The notes beneath the pieces were generated by a model. That model saw only the letters and a list, made by a program, of their open reading frames with translations. It was not told the origin of the DNA and made no database searches. Source: Cyclaneusma minus (taxonomy: Eukaryota > Ascomycota > Leotiomycetes > Marthamycetales > Marthamycetaceae). From it: 64,000 nt of DNA. The stretch is from contig JAKZHN010000010.1 of the NCBI GenBank assembly GCA_037179335.1, positions 7,870-71,869 on the forward strand. The letters run 5' to 3'. Positions 1 to 13,400 of the stretch are shown one piece after another; the stretch's first letter is position 1; each line of letters opens with the position of its first letter. The position numbers and the translations under genes are program-made.

Positions 1-10
1 CGAAGTTGCC

Positions 11-277
11 CTAATGTTGTCTCGCGTTAGCAAATACATTCCATTCGACGCCTGAGCCGGGACAAGAAACATCGAATGTCCTGGACACAAGAGAGCGAGC
101 ACAAAAAGGGTGAAGTAAACGTGAATTGGGGAAAGGGAATTGAATATGTACAGTTGTACACCGGTAATCCCGTCCATCACAGAGGTCGGAGGTACAGGCC
201 AAAGGATACTGAGGGCAGTCCAAATGGGCTGTGACGACGGAGGCGAGCAGGACGAAGATGAGGTTGGTGAGCTGCAT
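11..277 (-). CDS. Small secreted cysteine-rich protein (effector-like)
   Basis: This open frame encodes 88 residues, from ATG at 277 to TAG at 11-13. Seen: a classic signal peptide in residues 1-17 (MQLTN, then the hydrophobic core LIFVLLASVV, then an Ala-containing cleavage region TAH), followed by a short mature part with Cys at 21, 28, 33 and 40 and two more near the C-terminus. The start sits in a good fungal context (TCAAAATG) behind a CT-rich leader. An in-frame 81-nt intron is possible (GTGTAC donor at 161, CAG acceptor ending at 81). Splicing would give a 61-residue protein in the same frame. A CTAAC-like branch site just before the terminal TTAG raises the alternative that the gene continues beyond the left edge. 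Size, secretion signal and Cys content resemble fungal effector candidates, and it lies under 1 kb from the AT-isochore. No specific family is recognised. Base composition is normal and shows no RIP damage. Confidence 0.6.
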   Translation of the reverse strand: MQLTNLIFVLLASVVTAHLDCPQYPLACTSDLCDGRDYRCTTVHIQFPFPNSRLLHPFCARSLVSRTFDVSCPGSGVEWNVFANARQH

Positions 278-413
278 TTTGAAGGGAGGAAGTGCTTATT
301 TGGGGTGAAGCGAGGATTATTTGGAGGCTTGGAGGTTTGTCGGATTGAGATGTCTTTGAGGGTGGAGATGTCTAGGTTGAGGTCAGAGTCAGGTGGATTG
401 TGGAATGGGTGGG

Positions 414-425
414 TATTTATATATA
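414..425 (-). promoter_or_regulatory. TATA box of the secreted protein gene
   Basis: On the minus strand this reads TATATATAAATA, about 140 bases upstream of the ATG at 277. A transcript starting some 30 bases downstream would have a roughly 100-nt leader. The DNA between is pyrimidine-rich on the minus strand, with repeated CTCC/CACC blocks, as often seen in leaders of highly expressed fungal genes. The assignment rests on motif and spacing only. Confidence 0.5.
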
Positions 426-479
426 CTTATCTTCGTCCGGATAGCTCAGTCGTATTCCCTATATTATGATTACTATTTC

Positions 480-874
480 AATTCGTCTCTATAGTTTCCA
501 GGACTCCACGCAGGCCGCTGGTGATGGACGGTCGGTGACGGTCTTCCGTACGCGAAGCTCTGGCCCGGACGCGATATGGACAAGCTCCAAATAACATTTC
601 ACAACCCCCACCCGGAGTCCGGGAGATTTATTCTGTGCTCTGCCTCCATTGAAGCCTCAAAGTCAATCGAGCGCTCGTGCGGTCGAAGTTAATGATTAGA
701 ACTGGCGCCACATAGGCTTTGGTCATTTTATAGTTGAAACAGAACTACTCGGTTTCCGTGAACTGGGCTTTCGCTGGTTCTCGGGACTCGGGGAAGCAAG
801 TGTCCGCAAGCGCGCTTGCTGCCACACAAGCACGGCATCGGCTCAGTCTCTTTTCCTGTGCCATTAAGAACGCG
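480..874. other. Balanced-composition intergenic DNA, no gene
   Basis: The stretch has normal base composition and no convincing coding frame. Open frames at 734-955 on both strands are short and run into the repeat at 875-939, so I treat them as chance. A short inverted repeat (CCCGGAGTCCGGG, near 609-621) is visible, but nothing regulatory can be assigned. Confidence 0.5.
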
Positions 875-939
875 CACACTACGGGCCTTTTGTGCTCTAG
901 CTTAGCGGTAGCATGCTGCACCATATTACTCCGTAACAA
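875..939 (+). repeat. tRNA-like/TIR fragment at the isochore edge
   Basis: Roughly 65 bases match the right end of the TIR element at 41,542-41,606. They share the run beginning ACACTACGGGCC, a tRNA D-arm/box A-like sequence (TAGCTCAGTGGTAG there, TAGCTTAGCGGTAG here), and the terminal TTACTCCGTGACA, here TTACTCCGTAACA. The change in the terminus is a G-to-A transition. The fragment ends exactly where balanced DNA gives way to AT-rich DNA. The left part of the element is not visible, so this is a truncated copy. It is not a complete tRNA: the box B half is absent. Confidence 0.7.
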
Positions 940-2490
940 TTTTTTTTATATATAGCAAGGCTAAAAATATATTGCGCTGCAATTTAATTTTTTTATAGCT
1001 TTATATTAGCCTTTATATTAAATATTTTAGTATTAATATTATACTTTCCATTAAAGCGTTTTATTATTTATTCCAAATATTTTAATAAAATTTAATATAA
1101 TATAATAATAAAGCAGCAAATATATTATTGCCTTTTTTTATTTTAGCTATATTTATAAATACCGCCTATTTCTTGCGTTTTTTTATTAACGTTTATTATA
1201 TTAAATTTATAATTATTGCTATTCTATATTTATTTAGCTATTATTATATTGCAATATAATTATAGCGCTTATTTTAGCATATTTTTAATTAAATCCACCA
1301 ATCCGAATATATTTTTAATAAATTGCTTTTGTAGCAGCGCTTTTTAATAATTATTAATTGTTATTATTAAAAATTAATCAAAATTAATTATAAATTTGCA
1401 GCAAATAAGCTATATATTGCTTTTATCCAAATATATAAAAATATTTATAAAATCCAATTTAAAAATTTGCTAAATTAAGCCTAATTGCATTTTTTTAATT
1501 TTGCAATTAAGAATGCTATTAATAGCTTTTTTAATTTTGTATGTTTTTATAAAAATAAAGAGCTTTTATTCCTATATAAATTTTTTAAAATAGCCAAATA
1601 AATTGCCGGCAATTATATTTAATATATCCGATATTAATTTAAACAACTAGTAATATTTAAAATTGCTAAAGGATATTAAATCTTTTTTTAACAAGGTTTT
1701 TGCTTTTTATAAAATAAATTTCTATTATAGAAAATATTATTATAAATGCAAAATAAAATATATAAAATATTAATAATTAAAATATAAAATATATAAAAAA
1801 CGAATGGTCAAAATAATAATATTAAATTTGCTAAAATAATAAAGAAATGCATTTTTTTTAATAATAATTTAATTTAAAACTAGCCCAAAATACTATTGCT
1901 AGATAACTTTTGTATTATATATTTTTTTAAATAAATATTACTAATATAATGTATAAATTAATATTCTAAAATTATCAATAGTAATTAAATAAATTTTGCA
2001 AAATTATAATTGTTTTTTGCCTATTTTGTATTTAATAGCTATATATAAATAAAAGTATGTATTTTGCCAATTTTAAATTTGTAAAAAGTTTGCTTTAGGT
2101 ATTTTAATCAAATATTTTAATTTATATTGCAAACTGTATTGTATTTTTTAAGCTTTATCTACTTTTTTTAATTTTTTAATTTTTAATAGCCTTTGAATAT
2201 TATCAATATTTAATTCCAAATAATTCCAAATAATTCCCAATTTACAATATTATATTATATATTTTTTATTTTATAAAAGTATAATAGCTACCAGCTTTAT
2301 TAGCAATAAGCCGTATTTGAGAAATAGCCTATCAAATATATATTATAATAAAAATAAATACCTATTTAATAAATTAAATTACCAAAATTGCAAAATAAAT
2401 ATAATATATTTTTTATTTAATATATATAAATTATTTTTTAATTTATTATTTTTTAAAAAAATGTCCGTTTTTTATAGAAATATTTATCTT
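940..2490. other. AT-rich RIP-degraded DNA, nothing identifiable
   Basis: The DNA is very A+T-rich with dense stops in all frames. The 69-residue frame at 2317-2526 is Asn/Tyr/Phe/Lys-rich and looks like a chance product of composition. No repeat partner was recognised by eye. Confidence 0.6.
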
Positions 2491-4470
2491 AATTATTATA
2501 TAGCAATTAAAGCCATGCAATGGTAATCAAGGTTAAATTAAGCAGGGCTAAAAACCATGAAAAACCCAGGCCTTTTTTTAAAAAAAAATCAGGATTTTTT
2601 TCTGGATTAAAATTACTCTAATCTTTTTTTATTAATAGCAATAAAAGTTTTTAGCTATAAATAAATTGCGGGCCTATATAAATAAAGCTTTAACGGTATT
2701 ATACCTTTAAATTTTGCTATTACCAATGCTATAATTATTAATTAAAAAATTTATCGAAAAACATTTAGGCTTTTATATCTATACTACTTTTTATAGCTTA
2801 ATTGTTTTACTTTTTTAAATCCCTTTTTAATTTTAGCCAAAATCCGGTTTTTGCATTTTCCATTTTTTTTTATTTATAGCTTTAATCCGGTTTTTAGCTT
2901 ATTTTTTTAAAAATTATTGGCTCATTTTTATAAAAGCATTAATAGCCAAAGGCTTTTTACCCAAACGAAGTGCCCGGAAAAATACTATTAGGCCTTAAAG
3001 CCAATGGCCAGCCATTTACCCCGTTTTCTTTTAGGAAATTACTAGTATAAATTCCCAAATCTTTATTTAAACAAAATGCCAAAAAGATATTATTGAGCCT
3101 TAGGCTGAATTAAATTTATTACTATTTTTTGCAGCTGGGCTGTTTTTATACTAGCCTAATAAAATTGTTTTGAAAAATAATTATAATGCTTTAAAATAAA
3201 ATAGCAGGCTATGCTTTTTTAAAAATGATTTAATAATTATTTAAAAATGCGCTAAACATTTAATATATTAAAGTAAATTATAAGGTTTTTTTCCCTATTA
3301 TTCGTTTTTGCATTTAATGCTCCAAAATTAGCCTAGCTTATAAAAGAAAATAATAAAGATTTTAATAAAGCAATAGCATTAATTTATTATACTAATACCG
3401 CAAATAATTTGAATTGAATTAAAGCTGGAATTTAATTATAATTATTTTTAGAATATAAAAACTATTATAAATAAAAGCGGTATATATATATATATAAAAG
3501 GCCGGCCGTTTATTAAAGGCTAGCAAAAAGGGTATATTATAATATAGATTTGCAATTTTTTTTTGGCTTGGTATTAATTATTAATTAAAATTCGATTTTC
3601 TAGCGGCTATATACCAATTATAAAGCAGAAATTAACTGGGTCTTGTTTTTAAAAAAATTTAAAAACCAAAATACCGGCTAATTAGTAAAAGCCGGTTGAA
3701 AAAGGGTTTTTAAAAAAAAAAGATTTGTAAAATTGATTTTTAATTTAGTATATATTATTTAATTTGGCGGTTTAAATTCCGGATTTTTAACGGCTATAAA
3801 TCGGCTATTTAGCGAATACCGGCTAGGCTTTTTTTTAAAAAAAAATATTTTTAGAAAAATAAAAAGCCTATAAAAGAAAAGAATTAATTTGGCATATATC
3901 GGCTATTAATCAATATAGGCCGGCCTTTTAATAGAAAATTAATATACTGCTGGTATTTACCGATAACGGCGAAAAAATATATAGCGAGTATTAAAAAAAT
4001 GGTAAATTATTAGAGATTATTTGGCTATTAGCTGGCTTTTAGCTAGCTGGTATATATATATTGCTATTATATTATTTTTTTGGCTACTAAATAAATATAA
4101 AAAGTTTGCAAATTTCAAAATATAGCTATAAATTAAAGCTGGCGAAATTGGTAGGCGGCAGCAATAAAGGCTTAAAATGGCTGGAAAATTGCTGAAAACT
4201 ATTTGGGAATATTTTTAATATTTATAGGAAGTTTTTATTTTTCGGCTGCAGCTGCTAGAATTATATAAAACGCTATTGGCAATAGTTTGATTGAAAACTA
4301 TTAATTGCTTTTATTTGAAAGCCCGCTATTATTATTATTATAAATCCGGAAACCTTTCGAAAAGCAGCGGCGGATTTCTGGGAAAAAGGAGAATTGATTA
4401 AAACGGGTTTAAGGGATTGCTAATTAAAAAGCGATTCGCCGTTATTTATATACATGATTTGCAATTATTA
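2491..4470 (+). mobile_element. Repeat family E, copy 1 (degraded body)
   Basis: This stretch is homologous, in the same orientation, to 53,340-55,160. Three anchors are clear: 2,508-2,760 with 53,340-53,585 (both contain GCCATGCRATGGTAATYAAGG and CTATTRCYAATGCTATAATT); 3,490-3,600 with 54,305-54,420 (TTTATTAAAGGCTAGCAAAA, TATTATAATATAGATTT); and 4,325-4,440 with 55,025-55,130 (AAAAGCAGCGGC). Differences are mostly transitions. Some short translated pieces survive, for example FRKAAADFWEKGELIKTGLR around 4,352, but I do not recognise a transposase family. The tRNA-like and minisatellite module of the other copies is not found in front of this one, and the palindromic end module is not seen after it, so it is truncated at both ends. 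Confidence 0.6.
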
Positions 4471-7400
4471 AATATTAATATTAAATTGGCCAAAATAAAA
4501 GCCTATATTTTAATAAATAAAAAACATGCTTTTTAATCCCGCCGATAGCGATTTTTAAAATAGTGTTTTTGGTATTATTAAAGTTTTTAATGGATGGCGC
4601 TTTTTTCTTTTTTTTTATAATAATGCAATTGCTGTTTAATATTGCTTTAATAAATTTTTAAATTTTATTATAATAATTACCAATTTTAATACCGCGGCTT
4701 TTAAAAAATATTTATAATATTTAAAAATAATTAGAAATAGGCGATTTTAATTTATGCCGCTATAAAAATTTTATAGCTTAATTTAATAAATAATTTATTA
4801 TAATATTAAAAAAGCCTGGGATTATATATAGCTTTTTAAATGCAATTGTTTATAAAGCTATAAGTTTTTTTCTAATATTTAAGATTTTAATAAATTTAAA
4901 TAGCTTTTAAAGCCTTTTATTGGCTAGGGTAATTTTTTTAAGCCGATTTATATTTTTATGTTTTGCGAATACTTTTAAATATAATATTTATTTTATTGGC
5001 GTTTTGCAAAATTTGGTAAATAAATAGCAGAATTTGGTAATGCGGAAAATTGTAAAGCTATATAAAATTAAATAATAATAATATATTAAAATCAAAAATT
5101 TTAATTGCAATATAATATTTTAATTTATTTTAAATTTAATATATATATATATATATTTATAATTTCCGCTATATTATATTATAATCTAGTATATTTATAA
5201 TAAAATTTAGTATTAATATAAAATTTGAAAATTTATTTGCAAAATTTAAATTTTAATATTAATATTAATTTGCAAAATTTAATTAACTTCTTTTTATTAA
5301 AATTTAATAATAGCTGCAATTTATTTTTTATTTTATAATTTTAAAATATTGTTGTTTATTATTCATAAAATATAAATTCTTTAATGCATTATATAAGATT
5401 TTATATTTATAATTTAGCTTTAAAGTTTAATAGTTAATTTATATTATAGGCCAAAAAAGTAATAATATTTAAAAATATACATATTTATTTATAGCGGCCA
5501 AAATTAATATTTAATAATAATGCAATATTATATCAGTAAATATTATTAAATATTAAATATTTTATTTAACTTTTTAATTTAACCGGGTTTATTATACTAT
5601 TACCGGCATGCTTTAGCTGTTTTATAATTTTTTTATTTAGCTTTTCATATTTAAGATTTGTTTTTAGCCTTTTTTTTTTTTTTTTTAATTATTATAAAAG
5701 AAAACAATATAAATGGCCGGATTTCAATTGCTTTAGCGGCTAATTTAATTAAATGGCTGCATTATTTTATTATATTTATGGCCTATTTTAAATATAATTA
5801 AAATATTAAAATATACTAGATTTATACTATTATTAATAATTGCCATTATTTTAATAAAGAAATAAATATTTTTAAAATTGCTGTTTTATATATTAAGAAT
5901 AGTTGTTTTTTAAAAAACAATTTAATAATAAATAAATTACCGCTAATATTTTTATTTTATTTTTAATGGCGATATTGGACTTATTATAATTATTTAGCTT
6001 AAATTGTATTTTATTATAATATAATAAATTTATTCAATAAATAATATAAAATATTATATAAATTTATATTATAAATATAATTAATATAACATAGCCAAAG
6101 CGCAATACTTGCTTTTTTTGCTTTAAAATAAGCATTTTAAATATAATAATTTCTTTAGAAAATTTAAATAAATTCAATTTAAATTTAAAATGAGGATTTT
6201 CTAATTGCCTATCCGGGATTTTTATATAAAAGAATTAATGCTTTTGCTATTTGCTTTAAATATATTTAATTGGTTTGCTTTTGGCTTTTTTATAAACGAT
6301 TAAAATAATTTTAAATATTATTGGGTTTTTGCCAAAGCAAGTATATTTTTTTAAATTAGCATTATATGGAAAGGGAAGCTTTTATATATTTGGGATTTTT
6401 TTTATTTGCAATTATTTGGTAATAAGCGTTTATATTCTTTTAGCAGGAAAACCCTTTTTTTAGCGTGCGTTTTGCTTTTTTTATATTTAATAATTTTTTT
6501 TAGCTTAATTTAAAACGGTTTATTTTATTATTTTTACTAGGCTAGCCTTTTAATTTATTTTGGGGTATAATAAATAGCAATATATATTGTTTTAGGGTAA
6601 TTTAAAAATTTAATTATAATAGTTTCTTTTTATTTCGAATTTTTTATTTACCTTTTATTTAAAGATTATTACTATAAGAAATAATTAAATTTAATAAAAT
6701 AAAGGCAACATAGCGTCTTTATATTTTTGCCTTTATTTAATAATTTAATTAAAGTTTTTTTCCTATTGCTTAGTATAGGCAATTACTTCAACTGGTTTTT
6801 ATTAATTAAAAATATTGTTTTTTAATTAAGTTTTATATTAAATTATATATACAAATGCAAAAATATTTTTAAAAATATTATTTAATAGCGTGGTATTAGT
6901 AAAAATAAAAATAATATTATTTTGTAATTGCGAATTTGGCTAATTTGCTTTAAAGCATTTTTAAAATATGCTTTTATAAAGCGGTAATAAAAAAGCCTTT
7001 ATTTTTGGCAATTATTAATAAATAGCTATATTATTATAAAATTAATAATAATTACCGGCTTTATATTATTATTATTTTGCTTTAAAGCAATAATCTTTTT
7101 TCTATGCTTTTTATTAATTTTATTTAAATATAAATTTGATATGTTTATACAAAGAATATTTCTATTTTAAAGCAATTCCCAGGATTTTAATTCATTCTTT
7201 ATATTATTTTTATATTTAATACAATTCTTAGTTTTTAAATTAAACCTTTCAATATTATATGTAGTATATAATGCCTTTATTTCTAGGATTTAATTTTTTA
7301 AAATATTATATTTTGGTATTATAGCTAAATATATTAAAACTATTTATATTTAATATTTAATTCTATTATATTTAATAAAATTAAACTATTTAGTTTATAA

Positions 7401-10400
7401 ATTATTAAAAAAACGTTTTCGGATAAAAAATATCCTAATATTATAAAAAGGCTTAATAAAATGCGTATTGCTTATTTTAAAGCAAAAATATTAAGATCCG
7501 TATTCTTTTCTTATATTATTATTTGCTTTGCATAGTTCTTTTTATTGTTTTTATAAAATTTATAAAGCTTTAATTTTTTTAATAGTTTTATATTAAATTA
7601 ATATTAAATTAAATATAAAATATAAAAAATATATACCGAATTTTATTAATATTGGTGCTATATATAAAAAACATCAATTAAAAAAATTTAATATAGGCGT
7701 AATAAAAAAGCATTTATATATTATAGGCTTAATATATAAAAAATATATAATTTGTATTTAATCCAAATATAATAATACAATATTCCTTATATAAAAATAA
7801 ATTATATTAAAACAAATAGCATATTTAAATTTAAATTTCAAAATTTAAATATTAATATTCTTTTATAATTATTAAAATTATTTACCTAAATATTAAATTA
7901 AAGTATTTAACGGCAGTAATTAAAATTTAAAAATACCGGCTTATTATTAAATTTTTATTATAGCCTATTATTAATTTTACAAACTTAATTGCCGCTTATA
8001 CTTTTTTAAAGATTTAAAATTATAAAGCTAAAATAGCTTAAATTTCCTAATTTTGCTAAGCTATTTTAAAATTTTATATATAACGGCCTTATTATAATTT
8101 AATTGCTATATTAGCTGCTTTATTATATTTAGCGGATTCTTTTTTATTAATTAAAAATTCCGATTTAAAAAAATTAAACAATTTTAAAGGCTTATATAAA
8201 CTTTTGAAATTGTATTTAAAATTCAATAATCGATGTTTTTATTTCTAGGCAAATTATTAAATGTTTATATAATGGTTAAATAAAATCCAAATTAAAATTG
8301 AAATTAAATATTTTTGAAAAACGCCTATATTTTTTTTATCCCCGGGCTTTAGGCTTTTTAATAAATAAATTAATTTTAAACTTTTTGGGAAGCGGGCTTA
8401 AAAAATAGGGCGGCAAATTGAAAAACAATTTTAAAATTATTTTAAGCTTAATTTAAATTTAACCGTTTTTATTTTGGGCCTTATTATAGCAAGCTTGAAT
8501 TTTAATAAAAAAATAAATAAAGATTTGTTTATTATATATAATGGTTTTGGCATTAAATAATAAAAAAGCGGTTTATATAAAGCTTAAAAAACCAGAAAAA
8601 GCTAATAATTTTGCTTTTGGGCCAAATTTCCTTTATTAAACTATATATGTAAAGGTTTTTTTAAAGATATGATAATTAAAATATTTAATTTGCAATTAAT
8701 TAAATAATGGAATATTGTTTTTATTTAATTAATAATAGCAAAAATTAATATTATAAATATTAATAAATAAAAAGGTATTTTAATTAATAAAGCAATTAAT
8801 GGTAATATAAAAAGAATATTAATTAATAATATTTGGCTATTGCTAAAAAGGCTTAAAAAAAGCATTGCTATTAGCTTTATTAGCAGTATTATTAATAATA
8901 TAATTAGCAATATTATTTTTAAAAAGCAAAAGCGGAATTAATTAAAATATAGCTATAATTAAATTAATATAAAATAATCGGATTAAGCCGAAATTTAAAA
9001 ATTGCATTATTGCACTATTGCAAAAATATAGCAAAAGCGGGTATTTTTATATTAGCAATATGATTTTTATTATTTATTTCCATTATTGAATTTATTTTTA
9101 AAAAATTATATAAATAATATATTTTAAAAAACAATTTTAAATATTTAAAAAGGAATTAAATTTAAATTAAAAAAATAGTAATTTTAAAATTTATAAGGCT
9201 ATAATTAAATTTAATTTTATAGAAATTGGCCTATATATATATTATAGCTTTATAAAATTAATAGCTATTTATAATTTGGTTTTTATTATAAAAAAGGCTA
9301 ACTTTTACTATATTTAGCAATTTAATTGCTATTATATATTTAAGCGCTAGAAAATACCTGTCCATTATAATCGTTTTGCAAGTTAATTATTTATAAAACT
9401 TTAATTAATTAATTTGCTTTATAAATACCTTTTTATATTTTTTGCAATATTTAGCGCTGAATTAAAAGCTTAACTGGTATAAAAATCCGATAAATATTAA
9501 TTTTTACAATTGCCTGCTTTTTAAATAAATTCAATTATAATTTACAGCTATATTTTTTGCAATATAAAAAATATAAAAAAGCTATTTAAAAAATGCAAAA
9601 TCTGTAAAAGTAATTTATATTATTTATTTATTATTTAATTGATGTTTTTAAAGCGGCTTGCAAAGCTAAAAAAAATTATAAATTAACTAGCAATAATTTA
9701 GCTAATGCAATTAAAGATTTTTAATATAAGAGTATTTAAAATTATAAAAGATAATATATATTTAAAAGTTTAATAATAATAATAGCTATTATAAAATCTA
9801 TTTAATTTAGCAAAATTTACCGCATTAAATATATTTGCTGGATATAAAAAAAAGCTAAACATAAAAAACAAAATTTTAAAGATCTATATAATAAATTGGC
9901 AGCAAAATTTGCAGAAATAATTTTGAATAATATAGTGCTAAATAGAATAAATAGCATTTAATAAATAAAAGCTAAATGTTAATTTAAAATTGTTTTAAAA
10001 TATTAAATTTTAATATTAATTAGCAAAATCAAAAGAAAAGCTTGCGGAATAAAAGCGGAAAATAAGGAAAAAAAACTACTATTGCTTTTTTTATTATTAA
10101 GAAAATAATATTTTTATTTTATTATATAAAAAAAATTAGCTAAATTTTTTAAATTTTTTGAAAATATTTAGTTTTAAAGCAAATAAAAAATAAATATATA
10201 TTTACTTATATTAAAATAATAAAAAGGCGAAAATATTAAGCCAATTACAATAAGCTAAATGCAATATTAATACGGGTGTTTTTATAATTTGTTAAAAAAG
10301 GCTAAAAACGTGGAAAAAGATTAATTAATTAAAAATAGGCCGCTTTTTTAAATTTAAATACGCTATTACTAATATTAATTTCTAAGCCTATAAATAGATA

Positions 10401-13400
10401 TTTTAAATTATAATGCAAATTTGAAAATGCGGCCCGGCCAATTTGGTGCAGGAATATTAATATAATAAATATATTTAAAAAAAGCCTTTTAAAGCAAAAG
10501 ATTAATTTAGGCCGCTTTATTTTAATTTGGAAAAAATAATTAAATATATATAAAAAGCTGGTCTTTTTATTAGCGAATTATTGCTTTAAATAATATTTGC
10601 TGCGGTTAAAAATAAATGCTAAAATATTATAGATTTGGGATATTATAAAAAAGGCAATAGAATAAAATAGCCTAAATGGGTTTAAAATAAAATAAAACCA
10701 CTATAAAAATTTAAAATACGGCCAAAAAAATTTAATCATATATCAATTAATAATTAAAATAAGGGAAAAGATGCTTAATAACTAAATAGAATACCGATTT
10801 TAAAATTATTGCAAAATTGCAAATTAAAAGGGAATTAGCATTTTAATGCAAATATTAAAAAATAATTTAAATTTTAAGCAATTTTGGGCAATATAGCGCG
10901 CTTGAATTAAAATTGAAAAAGTTCTAATAAAATTATAGTATATATATATAAAGCAATTTAATAAATTAAATTTATTAATATTATTGTTAATTGCAATTTA
11001 ATAATATCATATATTGCTTAAATTGTTTTTGCTTAAATTGCGATTATTAATTTAAAAGCAGCTTTAAATTAATATAATATAAAAATTATTGCAAAAAATT
11101 ATATTAAATATAGCAATAATGCGTAATAAAGAAAATAAATAATGATATAGAAATTGGTGCAAATAAAAATTTGAATAATAATAAATGTATCTTTATATTT
11201 TAATAGCTTTGGTTAATGTTTTTTAAAAATATAAAAATATTTATAAAGCTTAATACAAAACAGAATGTTTTTTTATAAATAATAAGGATTTTTCCTTATT
11301 AAAAATAAAAAGCAAATTAAAAAGCCACAAGCTGCTTTAATACCAGGCAATAAAATATAAATAATTATATTATTTAAACATAAAATTATAATTAAAAAAT
11401 TAAAAAATGCCGTAAAAGATTAGATTGCTATAGGAGTTAAACTTTAAAATAAAAAGCTAGAAAAATTGAAAATATTATTTATATTTGCAAAATTAATAAT
11501 TAAATTTAAGAATTAATAAAACCTATTTTTATTTAAGGATAATTATAATTTTTATTGCTCGATAATTAATATAAATTAAATTAAAAAAAGCATGAATAGG
11601 TTTTCAAAGCTGGAAATTTTGAATATAAAAATTAAATTTAAATTTACGGATTATGCCTGGCAAGTAATTAAATTTATTTTTTGTGGAATTATTTGCAATA
11701 AACCAAAATAGAATAAATTAAGGCTAAATATATAAAAACTAGGCTTTAAGAATATTGTTATAAAAAAAGCTATTAGTGCGATATTGATTTATTAGATATA
11801 TTTAAATTTTTTATTAGGCTATATGCTATTTAAACACAATTTAATATAAGCTTTAATAAAGAAATAAAAATAAAAAAAAATGGAAACAGTCCTATATGAA
11901 TTTATAATGAAATATATATTATAAATTAATAACAAAATATATAAATTATAAATTGCAAATTTAATAATACAATTATTATCATTATTATTATATTATTAAA
12001 TAAAATTTAAATATTAGTTTTTATAAAAAACGCCGCAATATAGCCAATATATATTTATTGGGAATTGAATTTAAATGGCTTAATATTATTAAATTAAAAT
12101 TATTATGCTTTTGCTTAAACATATTTTAATTCTTTATATTAGTATAAAAAAAGGGCTATAAATGGATTTAGCTATAAAATTAAAGTAAAAATATATTATA
12201 AAGCTATGATAATTATAATATATTATAATTAATTTATATATATATATATATTTAAAAGAATTATTAATATTTTCCAATATTAAACCAATTATTTTAAAAA
12301 GGTATAATAATTTATTATATTAATAATATTCAATATTGCTGCTTTTTTATTATAATAATTATTATAGCCAATGATAAAAAGCAGGTTTTTATTATAAAAA
12401 TAAAAATAAATTAGCAATACCCAATTTATAAAATACCGAAAATAAAATTAAATATTTTTTTAAATACTTTTAAATTTTTATAAATTTATAAATTAATATA
12501 AAATTAAATTATAAAATAAAAGCGTAAGTATATTTAAAAAAGGGATAATTAATAAATATATAATAGCTTTATAAATTTTGCTTAATTGCTGGATAAAATA
12601 AGCATTACTAATATTTCTAATTATATAGTATCAAATATACTACATAAATTATATAAAAATATATATTAATAAAATTTCAATAATAAAGCAAATTAAAAGT
12701 AAGGCAAAAGAAATAAAAAGCTAAATAAAAATAATATATTATATAGCAATAAAAAATAATTTAACTTAATAAAAACTTTGGGTAAATATTAAGCTATACT
12801 AAATTAAAAAATTGATTTTTATAAAATATTATTTTATAATAGCAAGGAAAAAGCAGTAATAAATTGGGAAAATTTTATTACTAATAATTGCATTATTATT
12901 AAAGCCGTGGCTGGATACTTTATATTATATTTATATTGTAATTAATTTTATAAAAGTTTCATATTATTCTTTATATAATAATTAAGTGCTAAAATATTTT
13001 CATTATATAATTTATTAAATTACTATTATAAAATGGTTTTTTATAATATAATATAAAGTAAAAATAAAAATTATATTAGGAAACTTTAACTATTTAAAAT
13101 TTTATATTTTATATTATTATATATTATATATTTAAAAGTAAAATGCTTTAAATAATATTAATATTATGGTTTTTAAAATAACTTATAAAATAAGCAAAAT
13201 AGGCTGAAAATATTTAAATAAAAATAATACCTGGAAAAATTAAATCTTTAAAAAAAAGAAAAAAAGTTAAAATGTAAGCCTTTTTAAGCTACAATAAATT
13301 ATATAAAAAATTGCTTTTAAAGGAGCCTAAATTTATAAAAAAGAATATTAAAAACCGATTAATACGTATAAAATTAATATTGGTAAATTCAAAGGAAATT

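Noticed and set aside
734..955. Overlapping frames here and at 41,387-41,705 sharing a peptide (NMVQHAT, LEHKRPVV)
   Set aside because: They are translations of the same tRNA-like/TIR repeat in two places and are open on both strands. Nothing else suggests a protein.
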